Shown: piece after piece, positions 17,620 through 26,371 of the stretch | Layout of the letters: the number at the start of each line of letters is the position of its first letter | How positions within the stretch are numbered: the first letter of the stretch is position 1 | Source: Suicoccus acidiformans | Lineage (GTDB): Bacteria > Bacillota > Bacilli > Lactobacillales > Aerococcaceae | Direction: 5' to 3' | DNA: 64,000 bases | Assembly (NCBI RefSeq): GCF_003546865.1 | Contig: NZ_CP023434.1 | Location: 1,178,001-1,242,000, forward strand | Notes under the pieces: generated by a model | Seen by the model: only the letters and a program-made list of their open reading frames with translations | Told to the model about the DNA's origin: nothing | Databases searched by the model: none | Made by a program: the position numbers and the translations under genes

Positions 17620-18282
17620 TTATTTTGTCCAGACAACCCCCATTGCCCAACCCATTTTATGGAATTGGCATCCAGGCAACAACTTTTCATATAAATCGTA
17701 ATAATTTTGTTCAGATAGGTACTTATCTGAAGCTAAATGCTCAAGCCATGATTTAGATGTGTTGTGATTATAAATTCTAATCGCATTTTTTATTCCAAAT
17801 TTGAAACAATGCGGTAAAAACTCTTGGATTGCCCCTAATTTATAAACATAGGTAGGCGGTGTCTCGACTTCAGATACATTATCAAGAATAACTATTCTTC
17901 CTTCCTCATTCAACAGTTCCTTCATTTGCTGTATTACGCTGGCTATATCATCCAAATGATGAAAGGTTGTTCGGCTTACAATAAAATCAAACTTCTCATT
18001 AAAATTAAGTTGTTCTGCATTCATATTCAGATAGACCGTATTTGTTAGTTGACGTTTAGATTTGGCAAGATCGAGCATTTGATTAGAAATATCAATCCCT
18101 ACCACTTCATCATAATAACTTGCTAATTTCTCCACTAACAAACCCGAGCCACATCCGATATCTAATGCTCTGCCTTTCTTTGGAGACATATTAGACACAA
18201 AGAATGAATAATCATTCAAAAGCTCATTCACGAAATCGTAATCTTCTGCAACCTTATCAAACTGTGATTCTATTGTATTCAA
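17620..18282 (-). CDS. SAM-dependent class I methyltransferase (Tn554 accessory ORF)
   Basis: A 220-aa protein with the Rossmann SAM-binding motif LDIGCGSGLLVEKL near residue 42, an acidic end of strand two (EVVGIDISNQML) and motif FDFIVSRTTFHHLDD. It resembles UbiE-type small-molecule methyltransferases rather than an rRNA methylase. Tn554 carries an ORF of unknown function at this place. It runs divergently from erm(A). Its substrate and any resistance role are unknown. Intact. Confidence 0.8.
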   Translation of the reverse strand: MNTIESQFDKVAEDYDFVNELLNDYSFFVSNMSPKKGRALDIGCGSGLLVEKLASYYDEVVGIDISNQMLDLAKSKRQLTNTVYLNMNAEQLNFNEKFDFIVSRTTFHHLDDIASVIQQMKELLNEEGRIVILDNVSEVETPPTYVYKLGAIQEFLPHCFKFGIKNAIRIYNHNTSKSWLEHLASDKYLSEQNYYDLYEKLLPGCQFHKMGWAMGVVWTK

Positions 18283-18598
18283 AAAGATCCCCCATTCCTA
18301 CTTTATCGACATTCTTTCATTACTTACCACTTTAGATGTTTTTTCGTTGGGGATAAAACTTCCCTTTAGACAATTTTATCCAAAGACAATACAACAGTGC
18401 AACTTTATTAAAGTCACTGTCCTTTATCGCAGCCTTTACTTTTTAGTAAAGACAGTGGCTTCTCTTATCAAGTTTCAAAACATATTATTTTGAAGAAAAC
18501 GTCCATCTGAAGTGTCAAGTGCAAAATTACATATAAAGGTTTATTCTAAAATGAAAAGATGATACAATCATATTCAGTTACATAAGGAGGTTTCAATT

Positions 18599-18646
18599 AT
18601 GTGCACCAGTATCGCAGTAGTAGAAATTACTTTATCTCATTCATAA
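18599..18646 (+). CDS. erm(A) leader peptide 1 (15 aa)
   Basis: Encodes MCTSIAVVEITLSHS behind AAGGAGG. It is the first of two short leader peptides that control erm(A) by macrolide-induced ribosome stalling and refolding of the mRNA. The IAVVEIT stalling motif is preserved. The sequence matches what I know of the Tn554 attenuator. Confidence 0.85.
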   Translation: MCTSIAVVEITLSHS

Positions 18647-18673
18647 TGAAAAAAATGGAAAGGAGATAAAAGT

Positions 18674-18733
18674 ATGGGTACTTTTTCTATATTTGTTATT
18701 AATAAAGTTCGTTATCAACCAAATCAAAATTAA
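18674..18733 (+). CDS. erm(A) leader peptide 2 (19 aa)
   Basis: Encodes MGTFSIFVINKVRYQPNQN behind AAGGAG. The second leader peptide has the IFVI stalling motif found in inducible erm leaders. The downstream inverted repeats around TTGGTTATAATGAACG and its partner hide or expose the methylase ribosome site. The leader is intact, so the locus is of the inducible type. Confidence 0.88.
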   Translation: MGTFSIFVINKVRYQPNQN

Positions 18734-18790
18734 TTGGTTATAATGAACGCTTAATGTCAGTTCATTATAACCAGTAAGGAGAAGATTATA

Positions 18791-19522
18791 ATTAACCAGA
18801 AAAACCCTAAAGACACGCAAAATTTTATTACTTCTAAAAAGCATGTAAAAGAAATATTGAATCACACGAATATCAGTAAACAAGACAACGTAATAGAAAT
18901 CGGATCAGGAAAAGGACATTTTACCAAAGAGCTAGTCAAAATGAGTCGATCAGTTACTGCTATAGAAATTGATGGAGGCTTATGTCAAGTGACTAAAGAA
19001 GCGGTAAACCCCTCTGAGAATATAAAAGTGATTCAAACGGATATTCTAAAATTTTCCTTCCCAAAACATATAAACTATAAGATATTTGGTAATATTCCTT
19101 ATAACATCAGTACGGATATTGTCAAAAGAATTACCTTTGAAAGTCAGGCTAAATATAGCTATCTTATCGTTGAGAAGGGATTTGCGAAAAGATTGCAAAA
19201 TCTGCAACGAGCTTTGGGTTTACTATTAATGGTGGAGATGGATATAAAAATGCTCAAAAAAGTACCACCACTATATTTTCATCCTAAGCCAAGTGTAGAC
19301 TCTGTATTGATTGTTCTTGAACGACATCAACCATTGATTTCAAAGAAGGACTACAAAAAGTATCGATCTTTTGTTTATAAGTGGGTAAACCGTGAATATC
19401 GTGTTCTTTTCACTAAAAACCAATTCCGACAGGCTTTGAAGCATGCAAATGTCACTAATATTAATAAACTATCGAAGGAACAATTTCTTTCTATTTTCAA
19501 TAGTTACAAATTGTTTCACTAA
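18791..19522 (+). CDS. erm(A): Erm(A) 23S rRNA A2058 dimethyltransferase with ATT start
   Basis: From 18791 the frame encodes 243 residues, the normal Erm(A) length. It opens [20 protein letters not shown] and contains the SAM motif [14 protein letters not shown] and catalytic NIPYN. Dimethylation of A2058 confers macrolide, lincosamide and streptogramin B resistance. The expected ATG is here ATT (TATAATTAACCAG), 9 bases after AAGGAG. ATT is a very weak start codon. The next in-frame ATG is 18857, which would remove 22 residues including part of the N-terminal region. The attenuator upstream is intact. Expression is therefore uncertain. Confidence 0.9.
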   Translation: MNQKNPKDTQNFITSKKHVKEILNHTNISKQDNVIEIGSGKGHFTKELVKMSRSVTAIEIDGGLCQVTKEAVNPSENIKVIQTDILKFSFPKHINYKIFGNIPYNISTDIVKRITFESQAKYSYLIVEKGFAKRLQNLQRALGLLLMVEMDIKMLKKVPPLYFHPKPSVDSVLIVLERHQPLISKKDYKKYRSFVYKWVNREYRVLFTKNQFRQALKHANVTNINKLSKEQFLSIFNSYKLFH

Positions 19523-19530
19523 ATTAAAGT

Positions 19531-19573
19531 AATAAAGCGTTCTCTAATTTCACAAGAGGACGCTTTATTCTTC
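19531..19573 (+). terminator. erm(A) terminator
   Basis: AATAAAGCGTTCTCT pairs imperfectly with AGAGGACGCTTTATT and is followed by CTTCCC. It lies 9 bases after the erm(A) stop and may act in both directions with ant(9)-Ia. Confidence 0.65.
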
Positions 19574-19647
19574 CCAAAAATTGTTCAATATTTATCAATA
19601 AATCAGTAGTTTTAAAAGTAAGCACCTGTTATTGCAATAAAATTAGC

Positions 19648-20430
19648 CTAATTGAGAGAAGTTTCTATAGAATTTTTCATATACTTAACGAGTGCTTTCA
19701 CCTTTGAATATAGTCCTTCCCACTTATCATCACACTCTCCCCGATAGCCTTTTCTAGCTATATCCAGTAAAGTTACATGCTCTTTAGGTAAAAGAGGTAT
19801 AGCCCATTCTGCAGCGACATCTTTCGAGGTAATTTCACCAGTAGTCACTGTTTGCCACATTCGAGCTAGGGTTAAAATTACATTACGCTCATCACCTTTT
19901 ATCCCCTCAATTAGTTCTGGCAAAGAATCCTTAATTGCTCTTCGAATATCTGTCAAAGGTACGGAGACAAGTATACTTGAAGAATCAGGACCAAATAGAG
20001 AAATACTATTCTTTCTTGCTTGTGCTAAAACAATAGCCAAATCAGGATCATAGCTTGGTTCCTGAATTTGTCCATTCTCAAATTCACCCCTGAGCCACTC
20101 ACCGTATATAAATTCTCTTTTTGGAGGATATTGCCAAGGGACAACTTCACTCCTATTTATAACCGTAACTTCAAGTGGTCTAACAGAATCCGTATTTCCA
20201 ATCTTTCCTGATATAGTCATTAGTCTTTCTGTTAGTTTTTTTCGAGTTAATTGAGGTAAACTATGATTCACGACGACTAGAACATCTACATCGCTGTTAA
20301 TGCGTAAACCACCATTTACTGCTGAACCAAATAGATATACTCCAACTATTGAACTTCCAAATAAATCTTTTACGATTTTTAATGTTTGAATCGCTTGATT
20401 TGGTATTTTTCCGTTAATCAAATTGCTCAT
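19648..20430 (-). CDS. ant(9)-Ia: ANT(9)-Ia spectinomycin nucleotidyltransferase
   Basis: The protein has 260 aa, the length of ANT(9)-Ia (spc) of Tn554. The nucleotidyltransferase motif VYLFGSAVNGGLRINSDVDV carries the two catalytic aspartates. It is followed by a C-terminal helical DUF4111-type domain (TLARMWQTVTTGEITSKDVA). The enzyme adenylylates the 9-hydroxyl of spectinomycin. It is convergent with erm(A) and intact. This is likely the functional resistance gene of the transposon. Confidence 0.95.
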   Translation of the reverse strand: MSNLINGKIPNQAIQTLKIVKDLFGSSIVGVYLFGSAVNGGLRINSDVDVLVVVNHSLPQLTRKKLTERLMTISGKIGNTDSVRPLEVTVINRSEVVPWQYPPKREFIYGEWLRGEFENGQIQEPSYDPDLAIVLAQARKNSISLFGPDSSSILVSVPLTDIRRAIKDSLPELIEGIKGDERNVILTLARMWQTVTTGEITSKDVAAEWAIPLLPKEHVTLLDIARKGYRGECDDKWEGLYSKVKALVKYMKNSIETSLN

Positions 20431-20580
20431 GATTTCACCTCGTTGATTATGTTCATATAAAGTTTATATTGATACTCAATTTACTTACCCTAGATTGGAC
20501 ATATACTTAAATTACTGTTCAATAAAGCTGACCGTTAGCGTTTAAGTACATCCTTTCACAATTTGTCTACAGATTAATAA

Positions 20581-20958
20581 TTATTCTTTATTATACAGAT
20601 CTCCATATAATTTTTGAATTTGGTTCTGTAATTTTTTATTTTCTTTTTCTAATTCCATTACTCTTCTTTTTAAGGTTTTAATAAGGATTTCCTCCGAACG
20701 AGAACTTTTCTTGGGTTTTGAGACTACATTTGCTGTTATTTGACGCTCACGAAGGGATTCGATTCTTTGCCTAATATCGTGTTCCTTATAAAGCCATGAT
20801 TTAGAAACATTAGCTTCCTTTGCTATTGAATTAAAATTAATAACTTTACCTTCAATCGAAAATTTAGAAATCGCTTTGTCTACTTTTTCCCTTGTCTTTT
20901 TTGATTTCTGCTTCGCCAAACGTACAATTTCTGTTGTATTTCTAACTTGTTTATCCAT
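20581..20958 (-). CDS. tnpC: TnpC of Tn554
   Basis: A 125-aa basic accessory protein with an N-terminal HTH-like segment ([20 protein letters not shown]) and a C-terminal coiled coil ([20 protein letters not shown]). In Tn554, TnpC influences the efficiency and orientation of transposition. It lies 6 bases after tnpB in the tnpABC operon. Intact. Confidence 0.92.
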
Positions 20959-20964
20959 TGATAA

Positions 20965-22857
20965 TTACCCCGTCAAACTTCCAATGATTTGTTCTAAACG
21001 CTCTTTAACACGGCTATTAGTCTCTACTTGTCTTTGCCATTGTTTATCCTTAGCTATGGCTAATAACTCTTCTGTACGCTCTAACTGTTCTTCGTGCTGT
21101 GGTAAGAATTGCTTACTGGTACAGAAGTGAGTGCAATCTAAGCATGCATTCGCATGTGGACAACCACCTGCTACTACTGGCAATCTACAATAACCATTTG
21201 GAAGCACTTGTGCATTTATATTTTTCTTGAACCATTGAAGCTCTACATCATCGACTTCATTATCTTCATCTAGATCAAGCACATCTCCATTATTGGTAAC
21301 CAGTTTTTCCTGAAATTTAGTAAATTCATTTTTTAGAGTTTCATCAAAGATATGAGCGTATCTGCTTGTCATTTCTGGGCTTTCATGCCCCAAAAATTTC
21401 TGCACAATATGCTGGGGCATCCCGTTGTTAATCATTCTTGTTCCTACTGTATGGCGAAAGGCATGGGCATGGAATCTATAAATCTCACCTGATTTATCCA
21501 CTATATTTTGCTCATAAGCTAATTTATTTAACTCACCTCTAAATGTTTCTTGTTTTAATGGCGATCCATCTTTTCTTGGAAAGAGGTATTCACTATCTGG
21601 AAATTCCTCTGAAACTTTATCTTCCCGAACTTTAATAAGTAAAGCTACCTCTTTAGATATTGGAACTATATGCTCCTTTTTCATTTTCCATTGATAATAC
21701 TTTAAAAAGAAATCTCCATCTTTGTCCTCTAATAGACAGCCTTTTTTCAAGGTGCACAATTCACTTATCCTCATTCCACATTCTTGAACAATCATAGTCA
21801 TCGTAGCTATATATTCGGGTAATTTATCAAGATGACTGTTCAATTGCTCTAGGACGAATTCATCTATAAAGCGTGGTTTTGCTCTTGGTATTTTCGGATA
21901 GTCCTCAGAATAAATTAATATTTTGGAAGGAACATCATCCCATTCTAGCCTAAGAAGGGTACTAAATAGTCCTTCCAATATAGAGATCCTCCCAGTTATT
22001 GTACTAGGTTTTATTCCCATCATGTTTAGTTCACTTAAATATGCTTCAATTTCCACTCTCGTTAATTGGTGTACTCTCTGAACTTGTTTAAATTTCATGT
22101 CCAGAAAATTAAAGAACTCTTTAAGTCTTTGGGCAATATCACTTACATAGGAAAAGCTATCCACGTTCAATCTCAACTTACAATATCTTTTTACAAGTTG
22201 TTTAAAATATGTATTCCGAAACCCTTTAAAGTTAATTGTATATTCATATTGTGTTGGGTTAACCTTATCATCTGGCAAAGGTAAGTTACGTCTATCCCAA
22301 ACGTCTTTATCCCACTCCTCTCCATCAAAATAAAAGTTCTCATAAAACTCCATAAATTGTTTTAGATTAGTAACATAGTAGGAATTAGCTTTTACAGGTG
22401 TTTTTTCTTGATTAGCAGTAATCTTATAATTAGTAGTGGTAATTCTAACACCCCGTTTTGTCAAATAAGTTCTATACTCCGTCATTGCTTTTTCAATAGG
22501 AACTTCAGTAATTGAAGTAATGCTAGGATACTTTAAATCTAAGAAATCTAACATTTTATTAATTACTGTTCCTTTTCTAATCCAGACAGTTTTTGCATTC
22601 CATATTCCATTGTTTAAATGGTAAAAATAAAAATATTTCAATTCTGTTCTTAACCACAGATTTTTAACACGTTCAAAACGAACCCAACGATTCCTTAAAG
22701 CAGGATTCTTACTTAATTCTATGGCAGAAGGATGTGGACATTTTCTTATATCCCAACTATTATTAGCCCAAAACCCCTGCATTTCTTCATTCATTACAGC
22801 TATTTTTTTGCTAATCTCACTCTGACTAATAATTTTCCTTTTACTAGAAGCATTCAT
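20965..22857 (-). CDS. tnpB: TnpB tyrosine recombinase of Tn554
   Basis: A 630-aa integrase-type protein. The catalytic core has the R in CGMRISELC, the [11 protein letters not shown] box, and the nucleophile in [13 protein letters not shown]-terminal cysteine cluster ([14 protein letters not shown]) probably binds zinc. It is needed with TnpA for site-specific transposition. Its ATG overlaps the tnpA stop by 4 bases. Normal length. Confidence 0.95.
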
Positions 22858-23939
22858 TTCTTATGCTCCTTTCTCTCGAGGTATTTATTAAACTCATTTT
22901 TCATATCCTGATCTGAAAGATGAACATAGGTATTTAACGTTGTCTGAACATGTGCGTGACCTAATCTCTTTTGAACGAACGCAACATCCCATCCTTCCCT
23001 AATTAGCTGCGTTGCGTGAGTGTGGCGAAGCATATGTGATGTAAATTCTATTCCAGTCCTTTTAACTATTCTTCTAACTAGATCAAGAACACTTTGGTAC
23101 TTTAGTGGTTTCCCAAAATAGCCTTCTTTTAAGGAAATAAAAACATAATCATGCTCCAATTCCTCACTATACTCATATATCAAGTAATCTGTATAAAGTG
23201 ACATAAGTTCTTTACTCACATGTATTGTTCTTTCCTTCCTTAATTTAATATAAGCTTCATTAACATTAACATCTCTAGGTGTTAAATGGATTTGATTGTC
23301 CCAAGTGACAATATCTTCAAGCCTAAGCGATAACACTTCACCGATTCTTAAACCACCCTCATACATAAGCATTAAAATTAATTTATCTCTTTTCGTATGA
23401 CAAGCATCAATAATTTGCTTAACTTCCTTTGATCTCAATGTTCTTATCTGTTTCTTTTTAACCCTTAACTTTAAGACATTCTTTTGGTATCTACCCTTAT
23501 TAACATGATGTAAAAATCCTTTGAAATTTCTTCCCTTTGCTTGTTTAAATACATCAATTGATTTAAATTCTCCTAATCTACTTAAATAATCAAGAAAACT
23601 CATAACTACATTTAAAATTGTATTCACTGTCGTTTCTTCTCTTATGGCTTTTTTTGACTGAAGATCAATTACATTTGATGCTGAAGGATATCTCAACCAA
23701 CCTACGAAGTCTGCTAACAACTCAAAGTTAATATCATTAAGAATAACACCTCTCTGTTCCATGAACTCGTACAGCAACTTTAAATGATAGCAGTATGCCT
23801 TAATGGTATTAGGAGACTTACCAGTATTATCTAAGTATTTAATAAATTTCATTACTGGTTCTATTAGCTGGTATTCTTTATCTAGTAATAAATACAATGG
23901 ATACGGCTTATTCTCCACTTCTATCCTTTGAACCTTCAC
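22854..23939 (-). CDS. tnpA: TnpA tyrosine recombinase of Tn554
   Basis: A 361-aa tyrosine recombinase with an N-terminal core-binding SAM-like domain ([20 protein letters not shown]). Catalytic residues are R in [11 protein letters not shown], the [12 protein letters not shown] box, and Tyr in [11 protein letters not shown]. It is the first gene of tnpABC, transcribed leftwards from near the right end of the transposon. Normal length, intact. Confidence 0.95.
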
Positions 23940-24078
23940 ATGTTCCCACCTCTTTAAATACTTTAACTACTACAAATTATAAACCTTGTTAATTTTTATT
24001 TAAAGTAAAATATCCCTTTAATATCTCCTCTTAAACTACTTTAACTACTATTATTTATTATACTATGGTTAATCATTA

Positions 24079-24228
24079 GAGCCCTCTCAAGCTGACCTAC
24101 AATTCACAAAACGCATGATATTATGCGGTGACATGATGGGTATTGAACTACTTGATCATATTATCGTTGGCTATGGAAATTATTATTCCATGAGAGAAAG
24201 AACAGATTTGTTTGACGATATGTTCTAA
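24079..24228 (+). pseudogene. radC: 3' part of radC beyond Tn554
   Basis: Encodes EPSQADLQFTKRMILCGDMM followed by GIELLDHIIVGYGNYYSMRE and a stop at 24226-24228. It fits directly after HNHPSG at 17385 to give a complete plasmid-type RadC of about 190 residues. The LLDHIIVG motif holds the second metal-ligand region, so both halves are needed for activity. Confidence 0.9.
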
Positions 24229-24287
24229 TTCATTAGGTAGGTTGCCCCAATTAGGGGCGGTCTACATTATAGAAAGTAGGAATTGAA

Positions 24288-24602
24288 ATGACCGAGATAA
24301 CTAAGGGAAATTTACCAGGTTGGGCTATTTTAGATTTGTTACATGAAAAGGGTTATAAGTTAATAGAGCGAGTAACCCACATTATCCTTGAGCATGAAAT
24401 TTCAGAACTTTATTTTAGTGAGCTGGATATGTCTTTAGAACTATTTGCTTACGGTTCAAAAAGGACAGAATCCTTCTATGATATTGCTGAAAGTACATAT
24501 GTACTTATCAATCAAAGAAATCATGATGAGTTTGAATTTAGTGTTCTTGATGTTGACGAGCTTGTTTCTAAAATACTAGAAATTATTAATGAGGAGGTGT
24601 AA
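24288..24602 (+). CDS. Acidic hypothetical protein, 104 aa
   Basis: The family is unknown to me. Acidic residues dominate (EISELYFSELDMSLELF, DEFEFSVLDVDELVSKILEI), there are no membrane segments and secondary structure appears mixed. It follows radC by 60 bases, with AGTAGGA as the likely ribosome site, and ends 2 bases before the next gene. Before Tn554 entered, it would have been in one transcription unit driven from hairpin copy 2. A leading-region anti-defence or DNA-mimic role is possible by analogy only. Confidence 0.7.
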   Translation: MTEITKGNLPGWAILDLLHEKGYKLIERVTHIILEHEISELYFSELDMSLELFAYGSKRTESFYDIAESTYVLINQRNHDEFEFSVLDVDELVSKILEIINEEV

Positions 24603-24604
24603 TT

Positions 24605-24901
24605 ATGTTACTTGAAAATAGTGTTATAGATTATTTAGATTCTACTTCTGAAGTTCCGACTGAATTACATGACCAATTGTTGTCCGCCATTTATGATATA
24701 GAACTTGATTTTGCGATTGGCTTTGAATATTTTTCCGAAAAGCCTAAAGACCTAGCAAAGATTCAAAACCAGTATAATAAGTTAGTCGATTACGCAGAAG
24801 ACCTTTGTCAGCTTCTTCTTGAATTATTCGAAAGCAAGCCAATTGAATCAAGAGAGTTTGAGGATATTGTTGAAACCTATGATATTATTTTAAACTACTA
24901 A
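24605..24901 (+). CDS. Very acidic hypothetical protein, 98 aa
   Basis: The sequence is strongly negative (YDIELDFAIGFEYFSEKPKD, ESREFEDIVETYDI) and largely helical. It starts 2 bases after the previous stop, with GAGGTG overlapping that stop, so translation is coupled. I do not recognise it. Charge and size recall DNA-mimic inhibitors such as ArdA or Ocr, without sequence similarity that I can see. Confidence 0.7.
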   Translation: MLLENSVIDYLDSTSEVPTELHDQLLSAIYDIELDFAIGFEYFSEKPKDLAKIQNQYNKLVDYAEDLCQLLLELFESKPIESREFEDIVETYDIILNY

Positions 24902-24919
24902 AAGAAAGATGTGATTATT

Positions 24920-25121
24920 ATGTTGAAACCACTAGATACTTTTGAACTTTACAGCAACCTCATTGAACAAATGATAAATGATGATTACGAATCATTTTTT
25001 CAAAGCCCTATTGTTCAATGAAAATTGTTGGATTACTGAATCAGATTTAGATAGGTTGTATAATCAATTTCTAGAAACAGATGAGATGCTGCTTTTATCA
25101 AAAGAGCTTTACTGTAATTAA
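24920..25121 (+). pseudogene. Third small acidic gene, frameshifted
   Basis: Starts MLKPLDTFELYSNLIEQMIN behind AAAGAAAGATGTG. It loses frame at a run of six T near 24999-25006; with five T it would continue FFKALLFNENCWITESDLDR and end LLLSKELYCN at 25121. The intact product would have about 66 residues. Its family is unknown. The homopolymer location makes a sequencing error possible. Confidence 0.6.
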
Positions 25122-25129
25122 ATCTTGCT

Positions 25130-25163
25130 AAGTCACTCTACCCTAACGGGTAGGGATGACTTA
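25130..25163 (+). terminator. Hairpin after the small-ORF cluster
   Basis: AAGTCACTCTACCC and GGGTAGGGATGACTT pair around TAAC. It lies between the small acidic genes and the Rpn gene and probably ends the radC-led transcript. Confidence 0.6.
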
Positions 25164-25205
25164 AAATCTTTTCCATGGTAAAATAAATATATAAAGAGGT
25201 GCCTT

Positions 25206-26069
25206 ATGACTTTAAAGTTAAAACCCACGAATGATTTAGTTTTTAAAAAAATTTTTGGTACAGAGAAAAACATTCCGATTTTACAAAGTTTTGTTCAAGA
25301 TATGTTAGGGTTCGAGATTGAAATTATTAAAATTAACAACCCTTATCATATTGAGGATTTTATTAATCAAGAGTCAGACAAGTTAAACTATACTGAAGTG
25401 GATATTTTAGCCGAAACCGAATCAGGTCAATTGATTACAATAGAAATGCAGTTAACTAATCATAAGAACTTTTTAGAGCGTTCCTTATTTTATGCTTGCA
25501 AGGGTTACATCAAAGACTATGCTAATCAGTCTAAGATGGCTAATGAATATAAATTTTCATCTATCAAAGATACCTATTCCATTAATATTATCAATTTTGA
25601 TTTGTTCGGCTTTAATTTTCCTAGTCTTTTGAATTTTGAATTTAAAGAACGACAGAGTAACTACCCATTAGCCAAGACAGGTATGCAGACAATTACGTTG
25701 ACTTATTTTTCATTGAAAAATAAGAATCCAAACAATTCTCGAGTTAGTGAATGGCAAAGATTCTTCAAAGGCGAATCTCTTCAAAACTCTAGTCCAGAAT
25801 ATATTCATTCTGCAAAAAAATTGTTGGACAGACTACATTTAGATAAGGAGGAACAAAGGATGGCAGAGATATTATCTAAACGTCAAATGATTCGTCAAGC
25901 TGAAATGGAATATGCGACTGAGCAGGGACTTGAGCGAGGACTTGAGCAAGGACGTGAAGAAGAACGAAGTAACAATATAAAAAAATTGTTCGACAACGGT
26001 CTAAGTCTTGAACAGATTTCGGAATTCCTTGAGATACCTTTAGATCAAGTTCGAACAATAGTTAAATAA
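25206..26069 (+). CDS. Rpn-family PD-(D/E)XK nuclease/transposase, intact
   Basis: A 287-aa protein. It has the N-terminal PTNDLVFKKIFGTE and the nuclease core TEVDILAETESGQLITIEMQ (D...ExQ), followed by FYACKGYI and DTYSINIINFD. A charged tail with the tandem motif EQGLERGLEQGREE ends in a short HTH-like segment (LSLEQISEFLEIPLDQVR). Rpn proteins cut DNA and promote RecA-independent recombination; some act in phage defence. AAGAGGTGCC precedes the ATG. It is the only intact member of four Rpn-type sequences in the window. Confidence 0.88.
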   Translation: MTLKLKPTNDLVFKKIFGTEKNIPILQSFVQDMLGFEIEIIKINNPYHIEDFINQESDKLNYTEVDILAETESGQLITIEMQLTNHKNFLERSLFYACKGYIKDYANQSKMANEYKFSSIKDTYSINIINFDLFGFNFPSLLNFEFKERQSNYPLAKTGMQTITLTYFSLKNKNPNNSRVSEWQRFFKGESLQNSSPEYIHSAKKLLDRLHLDKEEQRMAEILSKRQMIRQAEMEYATEQGLERGLEQGREEERSNNIKKLFDNGLSLEQISEFLEIPLDQVRTIVK

Positions 26070-26079
26070 TAATGCTTTT

Positions 26080-26112
26080 AGCAACTCAACATCTAATTGA
26101 GTTGCTTTTTTA
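26080..26112 (+). terminator. Terminator after the intact Rpn gene
   Basis: AGCAACTCAA and TTGAGTTGCT form a stem followed by six T. It is of the same type as those after the two other long Rpn frames. A further inverted repeat AGAATCCT/AGGATTCT follows at 26130-26147. Confidence 0.75.
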
Positions 26113-26214
26113 TTTTTATTCAAATGGAAAGAATCCTTTCAGGATTCTCTTGAATAAAATGGTAGCGACTTGCTCGGTCAAGTCGCCTATCGCTTGCGAA
26201 AACCGCAAGCTCAT

Positions 26215-26321
26215 AAGTTGCATATAATTCAAAATCCGTCAAGGGTAAACATGCAGTGTCACTAAGCGCTAAAGCGCTAAGTTCCACTAGCCCTTGACGG
26301 ATTTTAAATTATACGCAACTT
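26215..26321 (+). repeat. Large hairpin element, copy 3
   Basis: The left arm 26215-26245 (AAGTTGCATATAATTC then AAAATCCGTCAAGGG) pairs with the right arm 26291-26321 (CCCTTGACGGATTTT then AAATTATACGCAACTT). The only mismatches are at stem position 8 (A-C) and at the C-A opposite AATT. Two small hairpins precede it (GCGACTTG/CAAGTCGC and GCTTGCG/CGCAAGC). The conserved TTGTTGAAGTAAGCCAGCCA string follows, and the next ORF starts 50 bases beyond. It is nearly identical to copy 2, 9.4 kb away. Confidence 0.88.
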
Positions 26322-26371
26322 GTTGAAGTAAGCCAGCCAAGCTGGTAAAAAAGAAAAAAGGAATGATAAAG

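Larger units (their letters stand above)
17386..24078. mobile_element. Tn554 inserted in radC
   Basis: About 6693 bp between the two halves of radC, against 6691 bp known for Tn554. The content and order are those of Tn554: a methyltransferase-like ORF, erm(A) with its two leader peptides, ant(9)-Ia, and tnpC, tnpB, tnpA. No terminal inverted repeats or target duplications are visible, which fits the site-specific tyrosine-recombinase mechanism of this family. The insertion interrupts radC immediately after the HNHPSG codons, and two codons of the expected junction (about DV) are occupied by transposon sequence. Confidence 0.95.

Noticed and set aside
17620..18282. Second rRNA resistance methylase in Tn554
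   Set aside because: The motifs are of UbiE-type small-molecule methyltransferases and lack the NIPYN-like catalytic motif of Erm enzymes.
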